Origin: Acidobacteriaceae bacterium
GTDB lineage: Bacteria > Acidobacteriota > Terriglobia > Bryobacterales > Bryobacteraceae
Length of the DNA: 9,710 bases
Assembly: GCA_019239585.1 (NCBI GenBank)
Contig: JAFAZU010000531.1
Span: forward strand, 1-9,710
Direction of reading: 5' to 3'
The notes beneath the pieces are model-generated. The model saw only the letters and a program-made list of their open reading frames with translations, was not told the DNA's origin and ran no database searches. The position numbers and the translations under genes are program-made. Positions 1 to 5,641 of the stretch are shown one piece after another (the stretch's first letter is position 1; each line of letters opens with the position of its first letter).

Positions 1-213
1 CGACGTGCCCCACTTGGCAGCGATCCATCCGCGCTGCTGCACTCGCACCAGCGACGCGTAAATGGTCCCCTGGTTCAGCAGGATTTCATTTCCGCTTACC
101 TGCTCAATCCGCCGCGCGATGCCGTATCCATGCAGCGGTCCCATGGCCTCCAGCGTTTGCAGGACCATCAGGTCCAACGTTCCTTGCAAAAGGTCGAGTT
201 TGGTTTCGCTCAT
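1..213 (-). CDS. PadR-family transcriptional regulator, acidobacterial subtype (3' end cut by the window)
   Basis: Reading the minus strand from ATG at 213 gives 71 codons with no stop before the window edge, so only the N-terminal winged-helix DNA-binding part is visible. Seen: a helix-rich start (LDLLQGTLDLMVLQTLE), then the PadR signature GPLHGYGIARRIEQ at about residues 25-38, and the recognition-helix/wing stretch LNQGTIYASLVRVQQRGWI at about 46-64. This wording fits the acidobacterial PadR subtype, whose members are usually repressors next to MacB-like ABC permease genes; any such target would lie outside this window. The start is fixed by a perfect AGGAGG (220-225) six bases upstream. 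YASLVRVQQ differs from the usual YPALHRLEQ-type wording, so this is a somewhat divergent member. Family is near certain; ligand and regulon are unknown. Confidence 0.9.
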   Translation of the reverse strand, partial: MSETKLDLLQGTLDLMVLQTLEAMGPLHGYGIARRIEQVSGNEILLNQGTIYASLVRVQQRGWIAAKWGTS

Positions 214-219
214 CGGTCT

Positions 220-225
220 CCTCCT
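220..225 (-). promoter_or_regulatory. Ribosome binding site of the PadR gene
   Basis: On the minus strand these bases read AGGAGG, a perfect anti-16S match, six bases before the ATG at 213. It decides the start codon of the PadR gene. Confidence 0.85.
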
Positions 226-234
226 GTGTGAGCA

Positions 235-272
235 CCACATAAGTATCTCATAGAGTATGTGGTAATACCACA
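235..272. promoter_or_regulatory. Nested palindromes upstream of PadR: likely autoregulatory operator
   Basis: Bases 258-272 form a perfect 15-base palindrome (TGTGGTA, central A, TACCACA). The same left arm also pairs outward: CCACATA at 235-241 is the exact reverse complement of TATGTGG at 256-262, with a 14-base spacer. Three half-sites of the CCACA/TGTGG type therefore alternate in orientation at 235-239, 258-262 and 268-272. They begin about 22 bases upstream of the padR start codon, where the promoter or 5' leader should be. PadR proteins bind dyad operators as dimers and usually autoregulate, so an operator is the simplest reading. The palindromes are seen; the binding is inferred. Confidence 0.6.
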
Positions 273-420
273 GGAATGTGTTCGCGAAGTTTTCTCAGAG
301 CGTCCCCACATGGCGCAGATCGCTCTTGCTGATTGCCTGGCGTGTGCTGACCATTAAAAGGTACTTATGTAAGATCATCCATCAGTACACACTCTTCCCG
401 TCCAGTGCATTGTATTGCAC
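273..420. other. Non-coding part of the divergent padR-vapB intergenic region
   Basis: No convincing reading frame, RNA or terminator is visible. It contains a second copy of a 12-base element: AGGTACTTATGT at 359-370 (plus strand) matches, in 11 of 12 positions, AGATACTTATGT on the minus strand at 237-248. A TTGCAC -35-like hexamer lies at 415-420, but its spacing to the vapB -10 candidate (21 bases) is too long to be convincing. Confidence 0.5.
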
Positions 421-446
421 GTGTATCACACAAATACGTGATACAC
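421..446. promoter_or_regulatory. Perfect inverted repeat upstream of vapB: probable VapBC operator
   Basis: GTGTATCAC (421-429) and GTGATACAC (438-446) are exact reverse complements separated by 8 bases, ending 7 bases before the vapB start codon. Ribbon-helix-helix antitoxins bind such dyads as dimers of dimers, and VapB-VapC complexes repress their own promoter. A -10-like TACACT (442-447) overlaps the right arm, so bound protein would block RNA polymerase. The palindrome is seen; its use is inferred from family behaviour. Confidence 0.75.
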
Positions 447-453
447 TATTTTC

Positions 454-690
454 GTGAAAACAGCGCGTAATATCACCCTCAGCCTTCCCGTTGACTTAAT
501 TCGGCGCGTCAAAATTGTAGCTGCGGAACGCGATACGTCCTTTAACGCCTTCGTACGGGACATTCTTTATCAGGCGCTTAACCGCTCGGACGAATACTAC
601 AAAGCAGGCGAACGTCTACTGGCCCAATCTGCCTCCGGGTTGTTCGATATGCCCGCTGAGCGTTGGGCACGTGAGGAGCTTTATGACTGA
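454..690 (+). CDS. vapB: VapB-type ribbon-helix-helix antitoxin
   Basis: A 78-residue protein that should neutralise the PIN toxin encoded just downstream and repress the operon. Residues 4-45 have the ribbon-helix-helix pattern: a short strand (RNITLSLP) that would form the DNA-contacting beta ribbon, then two helices around RRVKIVAAERDTS and NAFVRDILYQAL. Residues 46-78 are a charged tail with aromatic residues, typical of the part that wraps the toxin. The start is GTG at 454, preceded by ACTATTTTC with no Shine-Dalgarno sequence; the -10-like TACACT ends six bases upstream, so the message may be leaderless. The stop overlaps the toxin's start by 8 bases, the usual coupled arrangement. Family is confident; the exact VapB subfamily is not determined. 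Confidence 0.85.
   Translation: MKTARNITLSLPVDLIRRVKIVAAERDTSFNAFVRDILYQALNRSDEYYKAGERLLAQSASGLFDMPAERWAREELYD
673..678 (+). promoter_or_regulatory. Ribosome binding site of vapC inside vapB
   Basis: GAGGAG lies four bases before ATG at 683 and within the vapB coding sequence. It favours ATG 683 over the in-frame GTG at 671, which has no such site, as the toxin start. Confidence 0.7.
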
Positions 691-1108
691 GCTCCGCTTC
701 TTTGACACCAACATTCTTCTTTACATGTACGACCGGCGAGATGCAGCCAAACGCATGCGGGCCGTCGAGACTTTCCGTCAATGCTTACACGCTGAGACCT
801 TGATCATCAGCACACAGGTTATTCAGGAGTTCTATGCGGCGGCTACTCGAAAGCTGAATCTTGAACTTTCCAAAGCTCGCAACCTCGTCGCAGATCTGTG
901 CGGACTGCGAGTCATCAGTGTTCAGTGTTCCTATATTGTGCGGGCAACCGAATTGCAAAGCCGATTTGGCATCTCGTTTTGGGATGCGCTCATCTTGGCA
1001 ACGGCGGAAGCGGCCGGAGCGCACGTCCTCTATACAGAGGATCTACAGGATGGGCAGAATTACGACGGAGTAGAGGTTCGCAATCCCTTTCGAGGTGCTC
1101 ATTCCTGA
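683..1108 (+). CDS. vapC: VapC-type PIN-domain toxin ribonuclease
   Basis: A 141-residue PIN domain, the usual VapC length. VapC toxins are Mg2+-dependent endoribonucleases that typically cut tRNA or rRNA and stop translation when the antitoxin is lost. The acidic active-site set is complete: D8 in the FFDTNILLY start, E49 in VIQEFYAA, D101 in SFWDALILATA, and D120/D123 in LYTEDLQDGQ near the C-terminus. The protein therefore looks catalytically intact. ATG 683 is chosen because of the GAGGAG site just before it and because FDTN then falls at residues 7-10, as usual. The frame overlaps vapB by 8 bases (ATGACTGA), so the two are translationally coupled. It ends only 20 bases from the convergent stop of the next gene, with no visible terminator. 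The RNA target cannot be told from the sequence. Confidence 0.9.
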   Translation: MTELRFFDTNILLYMYDRRDAAKRMRAVETFRQCLHAETLIISTQVIQEFYAAATRKLNLELSKARNLVADLCGLRVISVQCSYIVRATELQSRFGISFWDALILATAEAAGAHVLYTEDLQDGQNYDGVEVRNPFRGAHS

Positions 1109-1128
1109 TGCCATGCTGCTTAGATTCT

Positions 1129-2982
1129 TTAAGACTGATCTTGTTTTAACTGCGCGGCAGCAATCTGGGCGATGTCCAGCAATTGCGGCGTGTTTCCCGG
1201 TAATCCGCTGAGAGAATCACGCAACATGCTGTTGCAAAACGGGCAAGCCGCTCCTACGGTATCGGCGCCTGTAGCCGCTAATTCTTTTGCCCTCGCATAG
1301 TTCACCCGGTCACCGGTCTCTTCGCCCAGAAATACTAATCCGCCGCCTGCTCCGCAGCAGAAACCGCGTTCCCGCGCTCTGGGCGGATCAACAACCGTTG
1401 CGGACCGTGCGATGACCTGTCGCGGTTGGTCGTACACTCCGCGATAGCGTCCCAGATAACACGGATCATGAAAAACAACCCGTTGCCCGTCGCGATTCGC
1501 CGGCAGCTTGTCGGTATGCCGCGCTAGAAATTCACTATGGTGTTCTACCTCCAACTCCGCACCAAACTCGCGCCAGTCTTCCGCCATGGTGCGAACACAG
1601 TGCGGGCAGATCGACACAATTTTTTTGACCTTCGCTCCCTGCAAGGCTCCAATGTTGGTTTCCGCCAGTTGCCCGAATACCAGATCATTGCCCAAACGCC
1701 GCACGGGATCGCCCGTACACCGCTCTTTTTTCAAAACGCCAAACGATGTTCCCAGGTGCTTCATCACCGCCGCGAACGCCGCGATAATCTCCCGTCCTCG
1801 CGGATCATAAGCGCCCATGCACCCCAGCCACAAGCAATACTCCTGGGTTCCGTCATAGATCGGAAATTCCTGCTTTGCAATGAACTTATCCCGCTCCGAT
1901 TGTGAGAATCCCATCGCGTTTCCGTTCTTCTCCAGGTTCAGAAAGAGCTTGGTGCCATACTCGTCTTCCCAGGTTCCGGTGTTCACAGCGCCGCGCCGCA
2001 ATCCGATAATCGTCGGCAAGTGCTGGATACCGACCGGGCATTGATACTCGCATGCGCCGCAGGTCGTGCATTGAAAGATCGCCTTCTGTGATACGGTTGC
2101 GCTGAGAATCGGCGTCTCGTTCTCATTGCCGTACTCATTGAGGTAGGACCGCATGCCTAAAATAATCAGCTTCGGATTCAGCTCCTTGCCCGTGTTGTTG
2201 GCCGGACAATGCTCCGTACAGCGCCCACACTCTACGCACGAGTAAGCCTGCAGCGCCGTAATCTGCGAGATATCTTTACCTGCTACCAGTCCAAAGTCTT
2301 CATCCCCGGCCAGCGGCGGAATGTGACTGAACCCGCTCCGTTGTAGAAAGATCGTCACTGGGCTGAGCACCAGATGAAGGTGCTTCGTGTGCGGAATCAG
2401 GGGCAGAAACGCCAACAGCGTCAAGGTATGGGCCCACCAAAGAACCTGCCCGCCAACCGAATGTTCCGGCAACCACCAGGTTGGGATATATGTCACCATC
2501 AGAATGAAGATCAGCGCCGCAATAATGCCTGACTCATAAGACACTGGCCCCAGCCACTTCGGACGAATCACAAACCGGCGGAATGCAAGTCCCGCAATCG
2601 ATACGGCGCACGTTATGGCAAAGGCAAACGCAAACCAGAAATAAAAAGCGCCAAAGAAATGCTCGCGATGGAGAAAGGGAATGCCGAACCCGCTTGCAAT
2701 ATGGTTCAGCGTGACCAGGGCAAAAGCGCAAAAGCCCCAAAACACAAAGGCGTGCGCCAACCCCGGCAAGGGACGCTCCTTAATGACCTTACCTTGACAA
2801 AGCACTTCCCAAACGAAAGGCCCGATGCGCTTCCCGATAGATCCTAACTTATAGTCCTCATCGCGCTTTCCCCTTCGGATTCGTTCGACAACTACCCCGA
2901 ATCGGAGCCAAAACAAGTAGCCAGAAATTATAATCAGAGCAAGAAGCAATACTCTGACAGCAATAGTGCCGTACGGCTGCAT
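1129..2982 (-). CDS. Membrane-bound Fe-S oxidoreductase with NarI-like, dicluster 4Fe-4S and two CCG domains (FadF/EtfD-like)
   Basis: Residue numbers count from GTG 2991. About five membrane segments (roughly 11-30, 78-100, 113-138, 154-172, 183-205) with histidines H80, H97, H188 and H201 resemble the b-type cytochrome domain of nitrate reductase gamma subunit. Two 4Fe-4S motifs follow (C252/255/258/262 and C308/311/314/318). Then come two CCG (DUF224, HdrB-like) domains: C391, C425, C462/C465 and C511, C545-C546, C583/C586. The first has CTG rather than CCG, with T426 replacing one cysteine, a known variant. This order matches Bacillus FadF and mycobacterial EtfD, thought to pass electrons from electron-transfer flavoprotein to the quinone pool in fatty-acid oxidation. 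No etfAB or fad genes are nearby, so the partner is unproven. ATG 2982 is preferred (GAAG eight bases upstream); GTG 2991 is the alternative. Architecture is sure, partner is inference. Confidence 0.85.
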   Translation of the reverse strand: MQPYGTIAVRVLLLALIIISGYLFWLRFGVVVERIRRGKRDEDYKLGSIGKRIGPFVWEVLCQGKVIKERPLPGLAHAFVFWGFCAFALVTLNHIASGFGIPFLHREHFFGAFYFWFAFAFAITCAVSIAGLAFRRFVIRPKWLGPVSYESGIIAALIFILMVTYIPTWWLPEHSVGGQVLWWAHTLTLLAFLPLIPHTKHLHLVLSPVTIFLQRSGFSHIPPLAGDEDFGLVAGKDISQITALQAYSCVECGRCTEHCPANNTGKELNPKLIILGMRSYLNEYGNENETPILSATVSQKAIFQCTTCGACEYQCPVGIQHLPTIIGLRRGAVNTGTWEDEYGTKLFLNLEKNGNAMGFSQSERDKFIAKQEFPIYDGTQEYCLWLGCMGAYDPRGREIIAAFAAVMKHLGTSFGVLKKERCTGDPVRRLGNDLVFGQLAETNIGALQGAKVKKIVSICPHCVRTMAEDWREFGAELEVEHHSEFLARHTDKLPANRDGQRVVFHDPCYLGRYRGVYDQPRQVIARSATVVDPPRARERGFCCGAGGGLVFLGEETGDRVNYARAKELAATGADTVGAACPFCNSMLRDSLSGLPGNTPQLLDIAQIAAAQLKQDQS

Positions 2983-3076
2983 AGTGAACACTTCAGATTA
3001 AACTGTGGGCAAAATTCCGGGCATTGAGCCGCGTTCCGCTAGGATTTCCCCTTCGTTTTTAGTAGCATAAAACTTC
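2983..3076. promoter_or_regulatory. Divergent promoter region between the Fe-S oxidoreductase and UDP-glucuronate decarboxylase genes
   Basis: These 94 bases must carry both promoters. On the plus strand a TAGCAT hexamer (3063-3068) ends eight bases before the GTG start of the decarboxylase and fits a -10 of the TANNNT type. No good -35 box or palindrome is visible. Confidence 0.4.
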
Positions 3077-4099
3077 GTGAGATACGTAATTTCAGGAGCC
3101 GCAGGTTTCATTGGATCACACTTGTGTGATCGTCTTATCAAAGAGGGGCATCAGGTCCTTGCGCTAGACAATCTCATCACCGGCCACCAGGGAAACATTC
3201 AGCATTTGCTCGGAAACCCAAATTTCGAGTACATCAAGTTTGACGTCTGCCAGCCGCTGAAGATTCCTTCAATCGACAAATTTCCGGTCCATCGCGTCTT
3301 TCATCTGGCTTCGCTGGCCAGTCCGGTGGATTATCTAAGCCATCCCATCGAAACGCTGGAGTCCGGCTCGACGGGAACGCGCAACATGCTGGAACTCGCC
3401 CGCAAGCACGACGCTCGCTTCCTTTTGACGTCGACCTCCGAATGCTATGGCGATCCGCTGCAACATCCGCAATCGGAGACATACTGGGGCAATGTGAACC
3501 CGGTTGGACTCCGCTCCTGCTATGACGAAAGCAAGCGGTATGCAGAAGCTCTCACCATGGCCTACCATCGCACTTACGGCACGAACACGAATATTGCCCG
3601 CATCTTCAATACGTATGGACCGCGCATGGCCCTGAATGACGGACGTGTCGTGCCCGCCTTCGTGGACCAGGCCCTGCGCGGCGCAAAACTGACGGTCTTT
3701 GGCGACGGCTCTCAAACCCGCAGTTTCTGTTATGTATCCGATCTGGTCGAGGGCCTTCTGCGTTTGAGTGAATCCGACGAAGCCTATCCCGTGAACCTCG
3801 GCAATCCGGTCGAGATGACCATTATGCAGTTTGCCAATACCATCCGGGCTTACTTTGGCGATCACCTGGAAATCGAACACAAGCCACTTCCATCAGACGA
3901 TCCCAAAGTTCGCCGTCCGGATATCGGAAAGGCTAAGCGCATTCTCAACTGGGAGCCCCGCGTCCCGCTGGATGAAGGCCTCAAGATTACCATTGAGTAC
4001 TTTCAAAAGGTGACAACCCAAAATGGCGCTGCGCCTCACTCAGCCATGGCCGAAAATCGTACAGCGCTGGAGCCGGTCGAAGTGCCTTCCGCCAGCTAA
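3077..4099 (+). CDS. uxs: UDP-glucuronate decarboxylase (UDP-xylose synthase)
   Basis: A 340-residue short-chain dehydrogenase/reductase of the extended type. It should oxidise UDP-glucuronate at C4 with NAD+, decarboxylate it and re-reduce the keto sugar to UDP-xylose for polysaccharide or glycan synthesis in the cytoplasm. Seen: a Rossmann GAAGFIG motif (residues 7-13), D31 after the second strand for NAD+ ribose, a TSTSECYGDP active-site segment (118-127, with E122), YWGNVNPVG (136-144) and the YxxxK pair Y149/K153 in CYDESKR. These strings are diagnostic of UXS rather than of epimerases or RmlB-type dehydratases. An in-frame TAA just upstream fixes the most distal start as GTG 3077, which has no Shine-Dalgarno sequence. 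Residues after about 312 are a non-conserved, Ala/Glu/Pro-rich tail. No other sugar-nucleotide or glycosyltransferase gene is nearby. Confidence 0.93.
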   Translation: MRYVISGAAGFIGSHLCDRLIKEGHQVLALDNLITGHQGNIQHLLGNPNFEYIKFDVCQPLKIPSIDKFPVHRVFHLASLASPVDYLSHPIETLESGSTGTRNMLELARKHDARFLLTSTSECYGDPLQHPQSETYWGNVNPVGLRSCYDESKRYAEALTMAYHRTYGTNTNIARIFNTYGPRMALNDGRVVPAFVDQALRGAKLTVFGDGSQTRSFCYVSDLVEGLLRLSESDEAYPVNLGNPVEMTIMQFANTIRAYFGDHLEIEHKPLPSDDPKVRRPDIGKAKRILNWEPRVPLDEGLKITIEYFQKVTTQNGAAPHSAMAENRTALEPVEVPSAS

Positions 4100-4159
4100 A
4101 GACTAAACGTGGCAGTGCCGCAGCTCGCGTTTGGCAAGGTATTGCTGATAATCGTCCCG

Positions 4160-5476
4160 CTAGTCGCCCGGCGCTTGCGCCGTACTTGGTTCTTCTTCCC
4201 GTTCTAAAAGGGGAGACTGGCGCGGCATCATAGTGATCGCTAATGCCCCAAGCATGGCAATGCCAAACACAACCATCATGGGCGCTACATAGTTCTGCCG
4301 CTGCTCCCGAATAGCCGAAACGAAGTAAGGGCACCACGTTTGGCCAATGGTGTTGATCGGCAGAATAACTGCCATGGCGCGGGCCAACGTATTCACGCCG
4401 AATTGCTCAGCCGCCATGAGCGGAATCAGCATGTAATCCGCCCCCATCGAGAAGCCAAAAATAACAGCAAACACGTAAACCATGGAGGGTCGTGCAGGCG
4501 ATACGGCCAGCAACAAAGGAATTGTGGCAGCCACAATGAAGTAAGTTGCTGTCATAACGCGCTTCTTAGAAAATACATCTGCAAAGTAGCCAATACTTAA
4601 ACGCCCTGCAATGCTGGAAAACAGAATCAAAGCGGAAGCAGTGGCCCAAGTCGCATTCAGCACCTTTTGATCAGAGAATCCTGCGTCACGGAATACGAAC
4701 TTCATGTGCATGTTAATGGACCCGATAGAGCCAATCGAGCAAATACTGCCCAGCAGCAACAGCCAGAAAGTCTTACTACGGAGCAGCCGAACAAAGCTTT
4801 GCGGCGGCAGTTTGACATCGGCAGGTGCAAACGAGAGGCCGTCCGGATATTGGCCAATTTCCCCCGGCTTATCCTTCAGCAGAAAGAGCGCCAAAGGCCA
4901 GGTAATAAACATCAAACCTCCCACTGCCATCAGGGCGGTCTGGAATCCGTACCGATCTGTCATGATCTTTACAAAATAAGATCCAAGCGCTCCAAATAAC
5001 CCCACTCCGACATACACAATGCCCATCGCCCTGCCGCGTTTTTTTTGAAACCAGTGCGAGACGAGAATTTGGTGCGGTATCGGCCCCGAAAAAATATATC
5101 CAACCGTGTACAAGAAATAAAGAGCGAAATAGAGGGGAAGCGATCCTGTCATGGCACTGAAGCCAAAGAAGGCGAGAGCCGTCAAGCCCGTGCCTGCAAC
5201 AATCAACTTACGCGGGCTGATCCGTGGGATCAACAGTGGCCCTACCCATAAAGTCAGCAACGCTGCTACTGGAAACCCAAGGGTAATCTGCTTCAGCTCC
5301 CAGCCATAGGCTTTTTGAAAGTAGTCATAGAAAAACGGTAAGTTATAGTACGGAATCCCGACGGAGATGCCGAAGGTCACAACTGCCGTCGCGACAATCA
5401 ACCAGCCATAGAACAAACTCTTTGTACCAGCGGCGGATTTCGTGGGGGTAGGCATCGAATTCGTTATATCACTCAC
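4160..5476 (-). CDS. Major facilitator superfamily transporter, MCT/OFA-like
   Basis: A 438-residue inner-membrane carrier with about twelve hydrophobic segments and a central hydrophilic loop at about 201-232. It resembles the monocarboxylate/oxalate-formate antiporter type: it opens with FYGWLIVATAVVTFGISVGIP, carries WFQKKRGRAMGI in the loop at 142-153 where this group has a basic R-G-x-A-x-G pattern, and repeats an A-type motif, GRLSIGYFADVFSKKRVM, at 291-308. Substrate is not predictable; organic anions are the usual cargo. The start is set at GTG 5476 because AGGGGA (5481-5486) sits four bases before it; ATG 5455 is an in-frame alternative with no ribosome site. A frame extending to 5653 exists but would add a non-membrane leader and overlap the OmpA-type gene. 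The gene converges with uxs, 60 bases apart. Confidence 0.88.
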   Translation of the reverse strand: MSDITNSMPTPTKSAAGTKSLFYGWLIVATAVVTFGISVGIPYYNLPFFYDYFQKAYGWELKQITLGFPVAALLTLWVGPLLIPRISPRKLIVAGTGLTALAFFGFSAMTGSLPLYFALYFLYTVGYIFSGPIPHQILVSHWFQKKRGRAMGIVYVGVGLFGALGSYFVKIMTDRYGFQTALMAVGGLMFITWPLALFLLKDKPGEIGQYPDGLSFAPADVKLPPQSFVRLLRSKTFWLLLLGSICSIGSIGSINMHMKFVFRDAGFSDQKVLNATWATASALILFSSIAGRLSIGYFADVFSKKRVMTATYFIVAATIPLLLAVSPARPSMVYVFAVIFGFSMGADYMLIPLMAAEQFGVNTLARAMAVILPINTIGQTWCPYFVSAIREQRQNYVAPMMVVFGIAMLGALAITMMPRQSPLLEREEEPSTAQAPGD

Positions 5477-5637
5477 GCTATCCCCTACTTGCAGGATTGA
5501 AAATTGGGTTACAACCTCCTGCTTGAAGCGTCTAATCAGATGTAACCGCAAGACTACAGGCAGCCCTTGTACAAAGCAATGTTGATTAAACTGTCTGGAA
5601 ATGCGGAAATGTTTGAGGAGGTGCAGCGAAAGCTCCC
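5477..5637. promoter_or_regulatory. Divergent promoter region between the MFS and OmpA-type genes
   Basis: 161 bases hold both promoters. AGGGGA at 5481-5486 (minus strand) is the MFS ribosome site. A perfect 7-base inverted repeat, GGTTACA (5507-5513) and TGTAACC (5541-5547), has a 27-base spacer and could be a regulator site or a weak hairpin. GAGGAGG at 5615-5621 is a strong Shine-Dalgarno match on the plus strand, but 16 bases from the OmpA-type ATG. Confidence 0.5.
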
Positions 5638-5641
5638 ATGA
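5609..5641 (+). CDS. Possible 10-codon leader ORF overlapping the OmpA-type start
   Basis: ATG 5609 opens a 10-codon frame (MFEEVQRKLP) whose TGA (5639-5641) overlaps the ATG of the OmpA-type gene in an ATGA arrangement. The GAGGAGG sequence lies inside this frame. The OmpA-type ATG has no ribosome site at normal distance, so a ribosome ending this short frame could restart there. The peptide has no recognised function and such short frames are common by chance; translation is inference. Confidence 0.25.
   Translation: MFEEVQRKLP

Noticed and set aside
62..253. 63-codon plus-strand open frame at the left edge
   Set aside because: It is antisense to the PadR gene, which has strong family motifs and a ribosome site.
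671..682. GTG 671 as the start of vapC
   Set aside because: The GAGGAG at 673-678 sits properly for ATG 683, and starting at 671 would use the ribosome site as coding sequence and push the FDTN motif away from its usual position.
3335..3880. 181-codon open frame on the minus strand within the UDP-glucuronate decarboxylase gene
   Set aside because: It lies wholly inside a gene with unmistakable family motifs, has no recognisable domain and is the expected shadow of codon bias.
4100..4159. Possible terminator between the uxs and MFS stops
   Set aside because: Only a short GGCA-G-TGCC hairpin and a 5-base AAACG/CGTTT pairing are visible, with no T-run on either strand.
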